Shown: positions 1 through 8,900 of the stretch, one piece after another
How positions within the stretch are numbered: the stretch's first letter is position 1
Layout of the letters: each line of letters starts with the position of its first letter
From: Penelope pileata
Lineage: Eukaryota > Chordata > Aves > Galliformes > Cracidae
Direction of reading: 5' to 3'
NCBI GenBank assembly: GCA_013396635.1
Contig: WBMW01000795.1
Location: 1,005,158-1,069,157, forward strand
DNA length: 64,000 nucleotides
Program-made: the position numbers and the translations under genes
The notes under the pieces: model-generated
The model's input: only the letters and a program-made list of their open reading frames with translations
Told to the model about the DNA's origin: nothing
Databases searched by the model: none

Positions 1-135
1 AGGCAATGTAATTAACGTTGTTCATGAAGTCTCACACAGCCCGAGGTGGCTCATGTGCGCTCAGGCTTGCACCTGGCAGCTGTAGGAGACCCCGAGCAAG
101 TAAAACACTCGGTTCTGTTGCGGCTTTGAGGCAGC
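1..135. repeat. Left copy of a 135-bp exact duplication
   Basis: Bases 1-135 are identical to 2395-2529 (offset 2394). The right copy lies directly upstream of HINT3 exon 1 and ends at a lone N (2530), while this copy runs on for another 128 bases to a lone N at 264. The left limit of the match is only the window edge, so the duplicated unit may be longer. Perfect identity plus single-N joins points to an assembly overlap placed twice rather than a biological tandem repeat. Confidence 0.9.
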
Positions 136-264
136 CGTCCAGCCGCAGGCTGAGCCGCACCACGGAGGCGTCAATAAAACCCACCACCTCTGTTCAACAT
201 AAAGTTCTCTGCAAAAAAAAAAAAAAAAAAAAAAAGAAAAAGAAAGGGATAAAAAAAAAGAGAN
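136..264. other. AATAAA followed by a poly(A) run, ending in N
   Basis: On the plus strand an AATAAA hexamer at 173-178 is followed 34 bases later by an uninterrupted run of about 23 A (213-235), then A-rich sequence to an N at 264. The spacing is that of a polyadenylated mRNA 3' end. It could be the tail of a retroposed transcript, a cDNA-like contaminant joined into the assembly, or a genomic A-rich tract next to a chance hexamer. No open reading frame of note precedes it. Confidence 0.5.
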
Positions 265-1277
265 CACCACCAAGTACTGACTCATCGGAATGACAATTCC
301 TGCGTCACGTCTCTGCACAGCAGCAGGACGTTGGTCTCTACGCCCTTTGCAACCCGGCATTAAAAAGTGTCAGAGATGAAACAAAAATTCAAGTACAATT
401 AAACTGTCAGCCCTACTTATTACTAGGACAAAGTTTTCACCACCATAAAAAAGAAGAAACCCTAATACCAAAACTTCCAAGGCAAAAGCATAAAAAATTG
501 TCTCGAAGCCAAACACATATAGAAGTTGTTTCTGGAGAAAACCACCCTACATTTAGGACACCAATGCAATGATTCAAAATTTGCAATGGGCAGCTGTAGG
601 GCTTCTCTTGCAGCACCTGTAATTTTCCCTGGAGTAGAATCTGTTCATGCACTTACAGATGTATTTTTTCCTGTCACTCAACACACTTTGCTAGGCATTT
701 CTTGCGAAACAACTGAATCTGGGACAATGTTCAACAACAACAAAACAACAACAACAAAAAAAACATGCAGACAATATGTCATAGCCTTGGTATTTTAGAA
801 TATTGTTTAAAAAATGATTTAAGTTTACTGGAACATCATTTCTCTTTTTCCTCTCCATCTCTTTTCCTGAAAAATAACGTAGCACGTTATAAAATATATA
901 TTTTAGAGAAATCTCATTTTTTACGTATTATTTAAAATCGCATATATACCAAGAAAAATGTGATGAAGCTGCACATGCATACATTAAAAAATAAAGTGGC
1001 ATTTCCAGTAAAGTGCGGAAACATCTAAACTCCATGCAAACAGAGAGAGATTTCATGCACTGGTGCAACGTTAGTTCAGAATAGCACAAAAACCGTGACG
1101 GAATTTGCCAGCAAGGGGAGGTCTCTACCCACACTCATTCTCATCTACCTCAGCGTTTTACAACCACAGCCAAATGGTGTCCAAAGCTGTAATTTACCTG
1201 ACAGCACGCTACTTAAGACTACGAAAAAATCTTTTTTTCCGAGTTAAACACAGAGGGACGCACATTTTCAGCCTTAC
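265..1277 (-). other. HINT3: HINT3 intron 2 (partial)
   Basis: The sequence downstream of the exon 2 donor is AT-rich. I looked on the minus strand for the next HINT3 exon, including the histidine-triad segment around the HLHLH motif of the family, and found nothing. The remaining exons should lie to the left of the window, or be displaced by the apparent misassembly at 1-264. Confidence 0.55.
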
Positions 1278-1395
1278 CGATGGGTATGTGCTCCGACTTG
1301 AGCGTTTTGCAGTTCCCCATGTGCTCCACCGGCACCACCAGGTAGTGGTGAGGGGCACCAGGCCGGATGTCTCTGAAGCAGACGAGGTCTTCATA
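1278..1395 (-). CDS. HINT3: HINT3 coding exon 2
   Basis: This exon has 118 nt, with acceptor CTCTGTAG|TATGAAGAC and donor ATCG|GTAAGG at 1277. It reads YEDLVCFRDIRPGAPHHYLV onward and ends with a split codon starting with G, which suits the Val expected next in the family. Identity to human HINT3 is high across the segment before the active-site region. Confidence 0.9.
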
Positions 1396-2306
1396 CTACA
1401 GAGAGAGGCAGACAGAGCGCGTGACTGGGATGAGGCGCTGGGAAGCGGCAGGTGACAGAGCTGATCCCCCCCACACCAGTGTCACACTCAGCGCTGTATC
1501 TGCATCAACCGGCAAAAACGTCAGGGTTGCGAGCTGCTGTTTTCTGTAGCTACATCAAGTAAACCATCCTGGAGCCTGCCTACCGAAAGGCTTAGCAGCA
1601 CCATCCGCCTTCTGCTGGCTTCCCGCAGTCGGGGCTCCTCAGTACCTAACAGCAGGAACGCCTGCTCTATGACTACTTCAAGAGTTCTAGCTGTTATGCT
1701 ACAAGGACGAGGTGTTTCTTTCCTACTAATGCTTTACTGTTGTCTCCAGAAAAGCCCAGACAACCCGCAAGGCTACACGGCAACCCCCAAACCGGCTTTC
1801 CAAAGCAAGACACCTTCACGAGCTGGAAATAAAGACACCACCTTAGCGGGAGAGAACCTACATCAGAAATACAGCCAGGGTTTCAAGCTCTGACCTTTAA
1901 TTCTCACCAATCGATGCCCCTGGCCCTCCTTCCGTCTCCCCGGGCGCTGCCCCCCACGCACCCCATGCCAAGCAGCCGCCGGGACGCACACCGACGCACC
2001 CACGCGGCCCCATGGAATCGCCGGGGCAGCCCTCCCGCCCCAGGCCCGGCCCCGCACACAGACGGCTCCGCGCCCACCCCCGCGGGCAGCAGGCCTCGGT
2101 GCCAAGGGCAGCGGGGGCGGCTTCCCCTCGCGCCGCCGCCTCTCACCCACCTGGCAGGGCAGCAGCGCGGTGCCCGGCTCCTCGCGGCGGGCGATCCGGC
2201 AGAACACGCACTTGCCGTCGTAGCCGCCGCCCGCGGGCTCTCTGCCCTCGGCGAGGAGCTGCGCGTTCCCCGGACCCGCGCCCGCCGCCGCCTCCTCGCC
2301 CGCCAT
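1278..2306 (-). CDS. HINT3: HINT3, histidine triad nucleotide-binding protein 3 (5' part: exons 1-2)
   Basis: HINT3 is a HIT-superfamily nucleotide hydrolase; the human protein acts as an adenosine phosphoramidase and acyl-AMP hydrolase. Exon 1 (2151-2306, 52 codons) and exon 2 (1278-1395) join in phase 0 and read about 91 residues. The CVFCRIARREEPGTALL segment of exon 1 and HHYLVVPVEHMGNCKTL of exon 2 correspond to the start of the HIT fold in human HINT3 (CVFCRIAGRQDPGTELL and HHYLVVPKKHIGNCRTL). The N-terminus is Ala/Gly/Glu-rich and poorly conserved, as in the family. The catalytic histidine triad lies in later exons outside the window. The gene sits in the same direction as NCOA7 and about 3.5 kb downstream of its stop, matching the human order. 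An in-frame ATG eight codons upstream (2330) is possible, but the ATG at 2306 is in a better context. Confidence 0.9.
1396..2150 (-). other. HINT3: HINT3 intron 1
   Basis: A 755-bp GT-AG intron. Its first 240 bases (about 1910-2150) belong to the CpG island; the rest is ordinary sequence. I see no further exon in it. Several overlapping open frames in its GC-rich part are composition effects. Confidence 0.8.
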
Positions 2307-2395
2307 GGCCCCTCGCGCCGCGGCCGGCACCGCCCCGCCTGCAGCGGCACCGCCTCGTCAGCGCCCCCGCCTGGGCCGGAGGGGCTGCAGCGAGA
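1905..2395. promoter_or_regulatory. HINT3: CpG island at the HINT3 promoter and exon 1
   Basis: This is an abrupt GC-rich block, dense in CpG, covering the proximal upstream region, exon 1 and the start of intron 1 of HINT3. It is bounded on both sides by AT-rich sequence. No TATA box stands out. This is the usual layout of a housekeeping vertebrate promoter, and the transcription start probably lies between about 2310 and 2395. Confidence 0.75.
2151..2306 (-). CDS. HINT3: HINT3 coding exon 1
   Basis: This exon has 156 nt (52 codons), starting MAGEEAAAG and ending LLPCQ. The donor is CAG|GTGGGT at 2150. A second donor-like site four bases downstream (GTGAGA, 2146) would shift the frame into TGA in exon 2, so the first is preferred. 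The whole exon lies in the CpG island. Confidence 0.88.
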
Positions 2396-2530
2396 GGCAA
2401 TGTAATTAACGTTGTTCATGAAGTCTCACACAGCCCGAGGTGGCTCATGTGCGCTCAGGCTTGCACCTGGCAGCTGTAGGAGACCCCGAGCAAGTAAAAC
2501 ACTCGGTTCTGTTGCGGCTTTGAGGCAGCN
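2395..2530. repeat. Right copy of the 135-bp duplication, ending in N
   Basis: 2395-2529 is identical to 1-135. It lies directly upstream of the HINT3 CpG island, so this copy is probably the correctly placed one. It stops at a single N (2530), and the next contig begins with A-rich sequence (2531-2580). That resembles the A-rich end reached by the left copy near 213-263. Confidence 0.9.
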
Positions 2531-2580
2531 CTTTCAAAAAAAAAAATCCCAGAAAAAAAAAAAAAAAAAAAAAAAAAAAA
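2531..2580. repeat. A-rich homopolymer tract at a contig join
   Basis: Two A runs (about 10 and 28 bases) separated by a few bases directly follow the N at 2530. Such tracts commonly break assemblies, and the reported lengths are unreliable. Confidence 0.8.
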
Positions 2581-3690
2581 GGTACAGACAGGGATTACAA
2601 TAAAGTGAATGCGTTCTGACCTCATTTGAATCAAGCGTTTCCAAAGCTGAAAGAGGCTTTCTCAATGGTAGCTAACCTCCAACGTCTATAAACGTTTCAT
2701 TAATGCATTCCAACCCACTGGCACTGTTGGTTGGATGACAGTGGCACAGCCGCCCCCCACAGACACCCAGGGCAGCCCCCCCCGTGCCACCAGGCCCCGG
2801 GCTCCTTCCAGTTTGCACGTGACGATTATTCGGGAGGCAGCGGTGTTTTACTCGCCTCTACAGGCAGCTTTGCACAAACAGCCCAGCGCGAGAGCTGCAG
2901 AGCAGCACCAAACAGCAGCGCCTCACAGAGTACTGCCAAGCCTCACTGCCAGGGAGCATTTCTACACAGTCCTCAGTCAAAAATCTTTATCCCCTGAGGT
3001 ATGTAATGCTCCACATTACAAGAAGAAGCTTTCCCTGAAGTGGTCATACCTGTAAGAGAAAAATGACTAGTGACCATAATTTTCTTCAGTTCACATATAA
3101 CAATTCTTAACACTGTTGCACTCAAAAGTAAGGCTCGTAGATAGTGTACTTGTTCTGTTTAGTATGTAAATCATAGTTTATTTTCTTTAGTGCCACCTCT
3201 CTGTACCTACCATACATCACTACAGCTGAGAACTACGTGCTTTTAGGCAATTTTATGCATTTGTCTCGCTTGGAAAGAAAAGTAGATGAACACTTGAGCA
3301 ATATAAGAGGATCCATACAAAAATGATGTTCACAAACTTTTTCTGGGAACAGGGTGGTAAAAAAGGATGAGGAAAGGCATGTCGCTCGCTACAGCTGACA
3401 GAAGCAAGGACTCCTCCTAGGTCAGCTGCTTGACTGGAACAGGTTACTGGCATTTCTGAGCCCTTTGCTACAGCGTCTCTGAACAACCACCACAGCCCTA
3501 TTTTAGGAGATGCCATACCACCAAAATAAAAAAAGCTTCTTAACCATTTCCGAGATGTGATATTGCTGGAATGCTCTTTCTGAGGGGAGGCTTAGGTATT
3601 TGTCAGCATAACCTGTAACTCAAGCTGTATCCTTTCAGTTTTAAAACGTCCTAAAGGCTGTGAAGAAGGAAGAAGAGGATCTGCAACAAG
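2581..3690. other. Intergenic stretch between NCOA7 and HINT3
   Basis: I see no conserved coding sequence, RNA gene or recognised repeat. A GC-richer patch at 2730-2960 has open frames on the plus strand but they resemble no protein I know. This may contain HINT3 distal promoter sequence and the end of the NCOA7 transcript. Confidence 0.5.
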
Positions 3691-3710
3691 TTTCTGAATG
3701 CATAAATTCC

Positions 3711-3716
3711 TTTATT
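3711..3716 (-). terminator. NCOA7: Distal poly(A) signal AATAAA of NCOA7
   Basis: This is a canonical hexamer on the minus strand, followed within 30 bases by a short TTGTTG-type stretch. It is the last clear hexamer before the intergenic sequence, so it is the best candidate for the distal transcript end. Confidence 0.45.
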
Positions 3717-5473
3717 GAAAATATTGTGATAGCACTGCATTACATATATTCAATATTCATAGTTTCAAGGGTCACAGAATTTTGATTGAACAACACTGCT
3801 TTGAATATAGACCACAGCGTTTAGATATGCTCTGACAAGTATAATATAATGGAGTAAGTTGTAGGTAGCAATAGTGGAATGTATGTAAAATGTTGAACTC
3901 GGGTTTGGGGTTGTTGAGGTTTTTTTTGAACTAGGAAGTGGTCTGCCACCATAGAAAGAGCAAACAGTACTGGATGTTCCTGGTATCCTCAAAGCATTAT
4001 GCTATTAGCAACTTCGAAATACTTTACAGCATTACCAATAAGTTTATTTACGGCTGTAGTAGACCACGTAGATGGGAACTGTGAAGAGCTTACGTGCAGC
4101 GTGTTACAGACTTACTGTATATAGCATTGGTTTTAGATCGTGAAATTTATGTGCAAGATTAAGATTTATTAATGCTTTTTAAAGAAAATCATTTGGCTTC
4201 TTGTTTTGTTATGAGTATTTTAAAAAAGGGAAGAGCAGTGACCAAGTTGAGTTGTATTGTTGTATTACTCAGTAATATTCCAGAACTAGAATGTACTGTT
4301 TGATGCATGGAAACACACTACCATTTCTAAAACCTGCCTTTCTCAGGACAATCCCACGTTCAAGACTACTGGCAGGACAGAGCTGCCACAAGGTCTGTCT
4401 TGGTCAGGATTAGATTCTGTGAATAAAACCGTAACTTAACTGGAAAGCAGAATTCTTTAGAACATAGTGAAGATTGTCAGTCCTCTGTCACACTTCCCCT
4501 ACTTGCTGACGTTTTCATAGCAGTGACCTGTGTAGAGTTTAGCCTAACTTTGTAACTTGATGTCTTTTCAGTGGTGAGGGGCAAAATAAGATAATTAACA
4601 GATTATTTCATGGAAAAAAAAAAGAAAAAAAGGAAAAAGGAAAATACTTACTTGCCTGTCAAATCCTAAGCCAGCCTGTTGCTTCAAGTCATTTTCAGGG
4701 AGGAAATCATATTAATTACTAAGAACACAAATATTATACTAACATGACCGGGCTCGTTAAGGAAATAGCATTCTTCTCCAAATCTTAAGACTGTATTTTT
4801 TCCTTAACAAAGCAGTTATTCATTTTGTAAAGAAATGCTCAGAAGAAGCACAGTGGGTGGTTTATTTTGAATCATTTGGTGGTGATACAGAAAAACAATC
4901 CTCTCTTAGAAACGTCCCTCAGAAACAGTCAAACAGCACTCAGACAGACGCTCAGAGCATGCTGTCCCAATGCTGGTGACTGCACCAGAGCTAATACAGT
5001 CTACACCAGGTGGCAGGTTGCCCAGTGTCTCCACACTGCCAAAATAATAATCTATTAACTCTGCTGCCACATTCCTGCTAATGAGAAGTGCTAACCACCT
5101 TCTCTCTCATCTCGAGAGAAAACCAGAATTATGCACTCAAGTGTTTCTGCCAGAAAACAAACCCTCTTATTAGGGTAAAATGAAAATCAAATCTCATTTA
5201 CAAAATAACAATGTAAAAATTAACTTCAGAAAACAAACACATTGATTCAAAAGAAATGCCAATGCATAAGAAACCTACCTGAAAAGTAATTATCAAATTA
5301 AGATCTGAAACATTGAAAAAAAACTCATAGCTAATACATTTACAAAAAAATCTGCTATACAATAACAATAAATAAAAAGAATTTAAAAACACGTTCCCCT
5401 AAGTGCTGTGTACACCTGCTTCTGATTCTTTTCCATGGCAAACAGTATGCTGCAGATTTTGGTGAAGTAACTT

Positions 5474-5479
5474 TTTATT
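5474..5479 (-). terminator. NCOA7: Proximal poly(A) signal AATAAA of NCOA7
   Basis: This is a canonical hexamer on the minus strand, the first after the stop codon at 5853. Use of this site would give a 3' UTR of about 0.4 kb. Confidence 0.4.
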
Positions 5480-5852
5480 TTTGGTGAGCATTTGTATGCT
5501 GAACATAAATACACATGGAATGTACTAGACAGATATAGTTTTCCCACAGTATTTTTTTCACAGTTACAGAAAAAGTTTTCAATTTACACACCATCAATGT
5601 TTTCCATAAGCATCGTATCATCGACGGAAGAGTGTTGGAGGAAAGAGTAAAAAACACCTCTGACTGATCTCTTATTGTTCTGTCTCCTACTGCCTCTGAA
5701 ATCCAGCTCTGTTCTTCCTTGGTTATTTTTTGCGTAGTCATGCTCTGGTACAGCTTGAGAAAAAAGAGTGTAACGTTGTGAGGCAGCCCACACCTTCTGT
5801 TTAGCTTTTAAGTGCCTAATGGATCCAGTCCTTAAGGCAGGCAGTCAGTACT

Positions 5853-5988
5853 TCATTCAAATGTCCACACTTCTACATCCTGTATTATGAAATCTTCTTT
5901 CTTAGATAAGATGTCATTATTGAAGGTGCTGCAGGAATTGCTTCGCCCATGGTACAAATCTGCATCTAACCATAAGCCAAATCGTCCA
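5853..5988 (-). CDS. NCOA7: NCOA7 last coding exon, TLDc C-terminus
   Basis: The coding part is 136 nt after acceptor TTTCAG|T and ends in TGA at 5853-5855. It reads GRFGLWLDADLYHGRSNSCS, then TFNNDILSKKEDFIIQD and VEVWTFE. The G-L-W-L-D and S-x-S-C-x-T-F-x-N motifs are diagnostic of TLDc, and the protein ends exactly as in human. Confidence 0.96.
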
Positions 5989-8900
5989 CTGAAAAGGAAA
6001 TACACATCAAATTTCAGGTTATATTTAACTGGAAGCTGTAGAGGATAGATATGGAGAAACTTAGGTAGTTCTGAGAAACAATGAGATTGAACATGAAGGT
6101 TTAACTCTGGCAAAGCACTTGCAAATAAGCTTGCTTTTGTTCATACCAGCAATCGCAGCAGTGCACGAGCATAAGCGAGCACGTACAGTGCCCGTGCTGC
6201 TTTGCTTTAGTGCCGTCAGCTCTGGCTGCTGGTGGCGAGCAGCCTCTCGGATGCAGCCAGAGCCCAGCTGCTCCGGGCCATGGGCAGCAGGGACCCCTCC
6301 CTGTTGTCCCGTCCTATGACCCTCCCTATGGTCCCGTCCACTTTAAGAGGAGAGGTGTTTATGCACCCCAAAGCAAACCACGGCCAGATATCACGTGGGG
6401 CAGCCTGCCAGCAGCTTCAGTTAGTCACACAGCCTTAGTCCTTGGTTTCATACCAACTGACTTCAGAAATTTAGGACCTGATTAAGGGCTGTCTGTATCC
6501 TGGCTCTACAGAGCAACAGAATGATGACAGTTTAACAAGAACCACGTGAGAAACCATAGAAGTTGATGGCAAAACTGCCTTTACAGGTTATCTTCCAGTG
6601 GCAAACCCCATCAGCAGTGTTATCTGTCCAGAACATTTTTTTTTTTGACCCCCCCAAAAAAAAAAAAAAAAAAAATTACTTGTTCAACACCACTTGCTTA
6701 TCTTTAATCAATGGAAATTGCTCTAGGTCTGTAACAGAAACCAGGCTGCTGAGATATCTGCCCTAAACAGTTTAGTAAAAGTTAAGCAATTTTACTGATT
6801 AGTTTTTCCTGCAACTACCAGGGTCCATATTCTCCTTAAAAAGAATTAGCTATGCAATTTGAAAACCAAACATTTACTCACCCTCCACCTCCAAGCTCCA
6901 GAGAGGTCATGTCTCCATTGATGAAGTACGTATTCTCTCCACTCCATTTGAATACCTGAGAGTGAGGGAGAACACAGATACTTGGACTATGAGGATTTCA
7001 GTACTACAAAGCTAATGGGGACTGACTCTTAGCAGGTATTTTTTGGTGTGGTCATATTGAATTTTTATTTTCTTTTTGAATTGCAAGGAAGAAAAGGTAA
7101 CAGGTAGAAAGAAAAGGAACAATATGTATTTAAAAACAGGAATAAGGGATCCTAGTCTTTTAAGAAACCCTGCCTGCATCTTTAAATTAACAGGCATTCT
7201 GAAAAAAAAAAAAAAGGCCAACGTATTCAATATTGAAAAATACACAAGCTATGGACATTAAAGGGTATTCCAGTAGCACTCTTGTCTCTAGCTTGCTGTC
7301 ACTGTGATCCTAAGCATGTGTGAAATTATACCTTACTCTCGATATCAATGACTTCCAAGGTGAGCCTTTGATAGTTCAATCCTTACTATTCCTTGCTTCC
7401 CCCACCCCAAACGAGTTGAAACCCACTGCCTACCCTCACTTCAAATAATTATAGCCATTTTTCCTTAAAGCTTACATGGAGACAATGAGCGATTAAACTG
7501 CATTCACCAACAGCTGGCACATCTTCTAAAATCAAATATGCTGTCTCCATAAAATTTTGTCATAAATGTTTCAGAAGTGGAATGCAAACATCTCATTTGA
7601 GAAAATGAACACCGCTTACCTTGAAATTTGGACTGAATGTGTAGAGGAATGTTTCACCCGTGCCATAGTAATGGTCACTAAACCTGAAGGGATGTGTAGC
7701 ATATGCTCCAAAAATCTGTCAAAATAAAAGGATTAAACTGTTTCTGAGAACAGTGCAAAATTCAAGATACTTTCAAAATACTTTCTGAGCTGGTGTTTCA
7801 CGTTAGAAGAACCAACTAGTAAAACATACCAGCTGAACAAGTATTCCTGCAAATCTTTTGTATCCTTTCAATGAAAAGCCATATGGCAACAGGAATGATA
7901 GTTCTAGGAGCTACTGAGCGCTACCCCACCATGAAGGCATTATTTGTGACTTCCATGGCAATTGTTAAAAATGATCACTTATTGTAATTATGAAAATATG
8001 GGGGGTTCATTTCTATTACTGCTTATGTACTTTCCTGCCTGTGTGTTTAGTTTAAGCAGAAGAAAATATAAGTAGAAGAAAACACCGATGTGTTACTGCA
8101 GTATGACGTCACTTCACTGTGTGATTAGCACTTCATAATGACATCTGTTTTCAGTCCAACCCCTGCACAACAAGTGCTCCTTACCTGGTTGTCCATATCC
8201 TTGATGACAAGGAGAACTGGGCTGTCCAGAGATGCTGATTTACGGTACAGAGTCTTCAGGCTAGTGCCGTGCTCCAGCGTGCTATATGCGAGCCGCCACG
8301 GGTATCCCTGCACTCTTGCGGGCAAGCGCCGGGCAAGCTGGGCAGTGAACAAGGAGAAATGGTTACATATTCAACCAGTTAGATCACAGGTGGTGTCCTA
8401 CAGACTATTCCCTTTCTGCAGTGGCTTCTGAGCCATAAAAATGCCTGCCAAGGTAGCAGCTGATGCCATCAGGTTAACACCTCCACCATGTGCACGTGAC
8501 TTGTACTCCATGCTTAACTGACTGCATTCCTCCCTTGTAAAAGAGCTTTCCAAACTGGCACCCCCCTCTCTAAGCGCTGGAAAAGTTACAAGTCCTCAAT
8601 ATCACAATTCAAAACTCCAGAGGTGTAAAACAAAAGTAAGGTTTTTCAGGTGAGCCAGTGCTGCAGCAAACAGGACCTTGCACAAGGAAACTCCAACAAA
8701 CCAAGCATCTTCCAATCTCTTAAAAAGCATAGCTATTACCTCCAGAAGGCAGAATGCCCCACGCTCGGCAGAGGTGATCAGGAAACTTGATTTTTTCCAG
8801 TCATACCTGCTCTATGTGCATATTCTCCAGAAGTGCACTGTGATGCTTTAAGACAGGTAAAGTATCATCATCATCTTCTTCTTCATAGTAACTGCAAACA

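Larger units (their letters stand above)
3691..5852 (-). other. NCOA7: Putative NCOA7 3' UTR with several poly(A) signals
   Basis: The sequence after the NCOA7 stop is AT-rich and without coding signal. On the minus strand AATAAA occurs at 5474-5479 (about 375 nt after the stop), 4861-4866, 4165-4170, 4043-4048 and 3711-3716. The last would give a UTR of about 2.15 kb, plausible for this gene. The true end is inferred, not seen. Confidence 0.5.

Noticed and set aside
437..652. Minus-strand frame as HINT3 exon 3
   Set aside because: The peptide does not resemble any part of HINT3, and no histidine triad is present.
1863..2479. Five overlapping Arg/Pro/Ala-rich frames on both strands
   Set aside because: They come from the CpG island; only the HINT3 exon 1 frame has conserved protein sequence.
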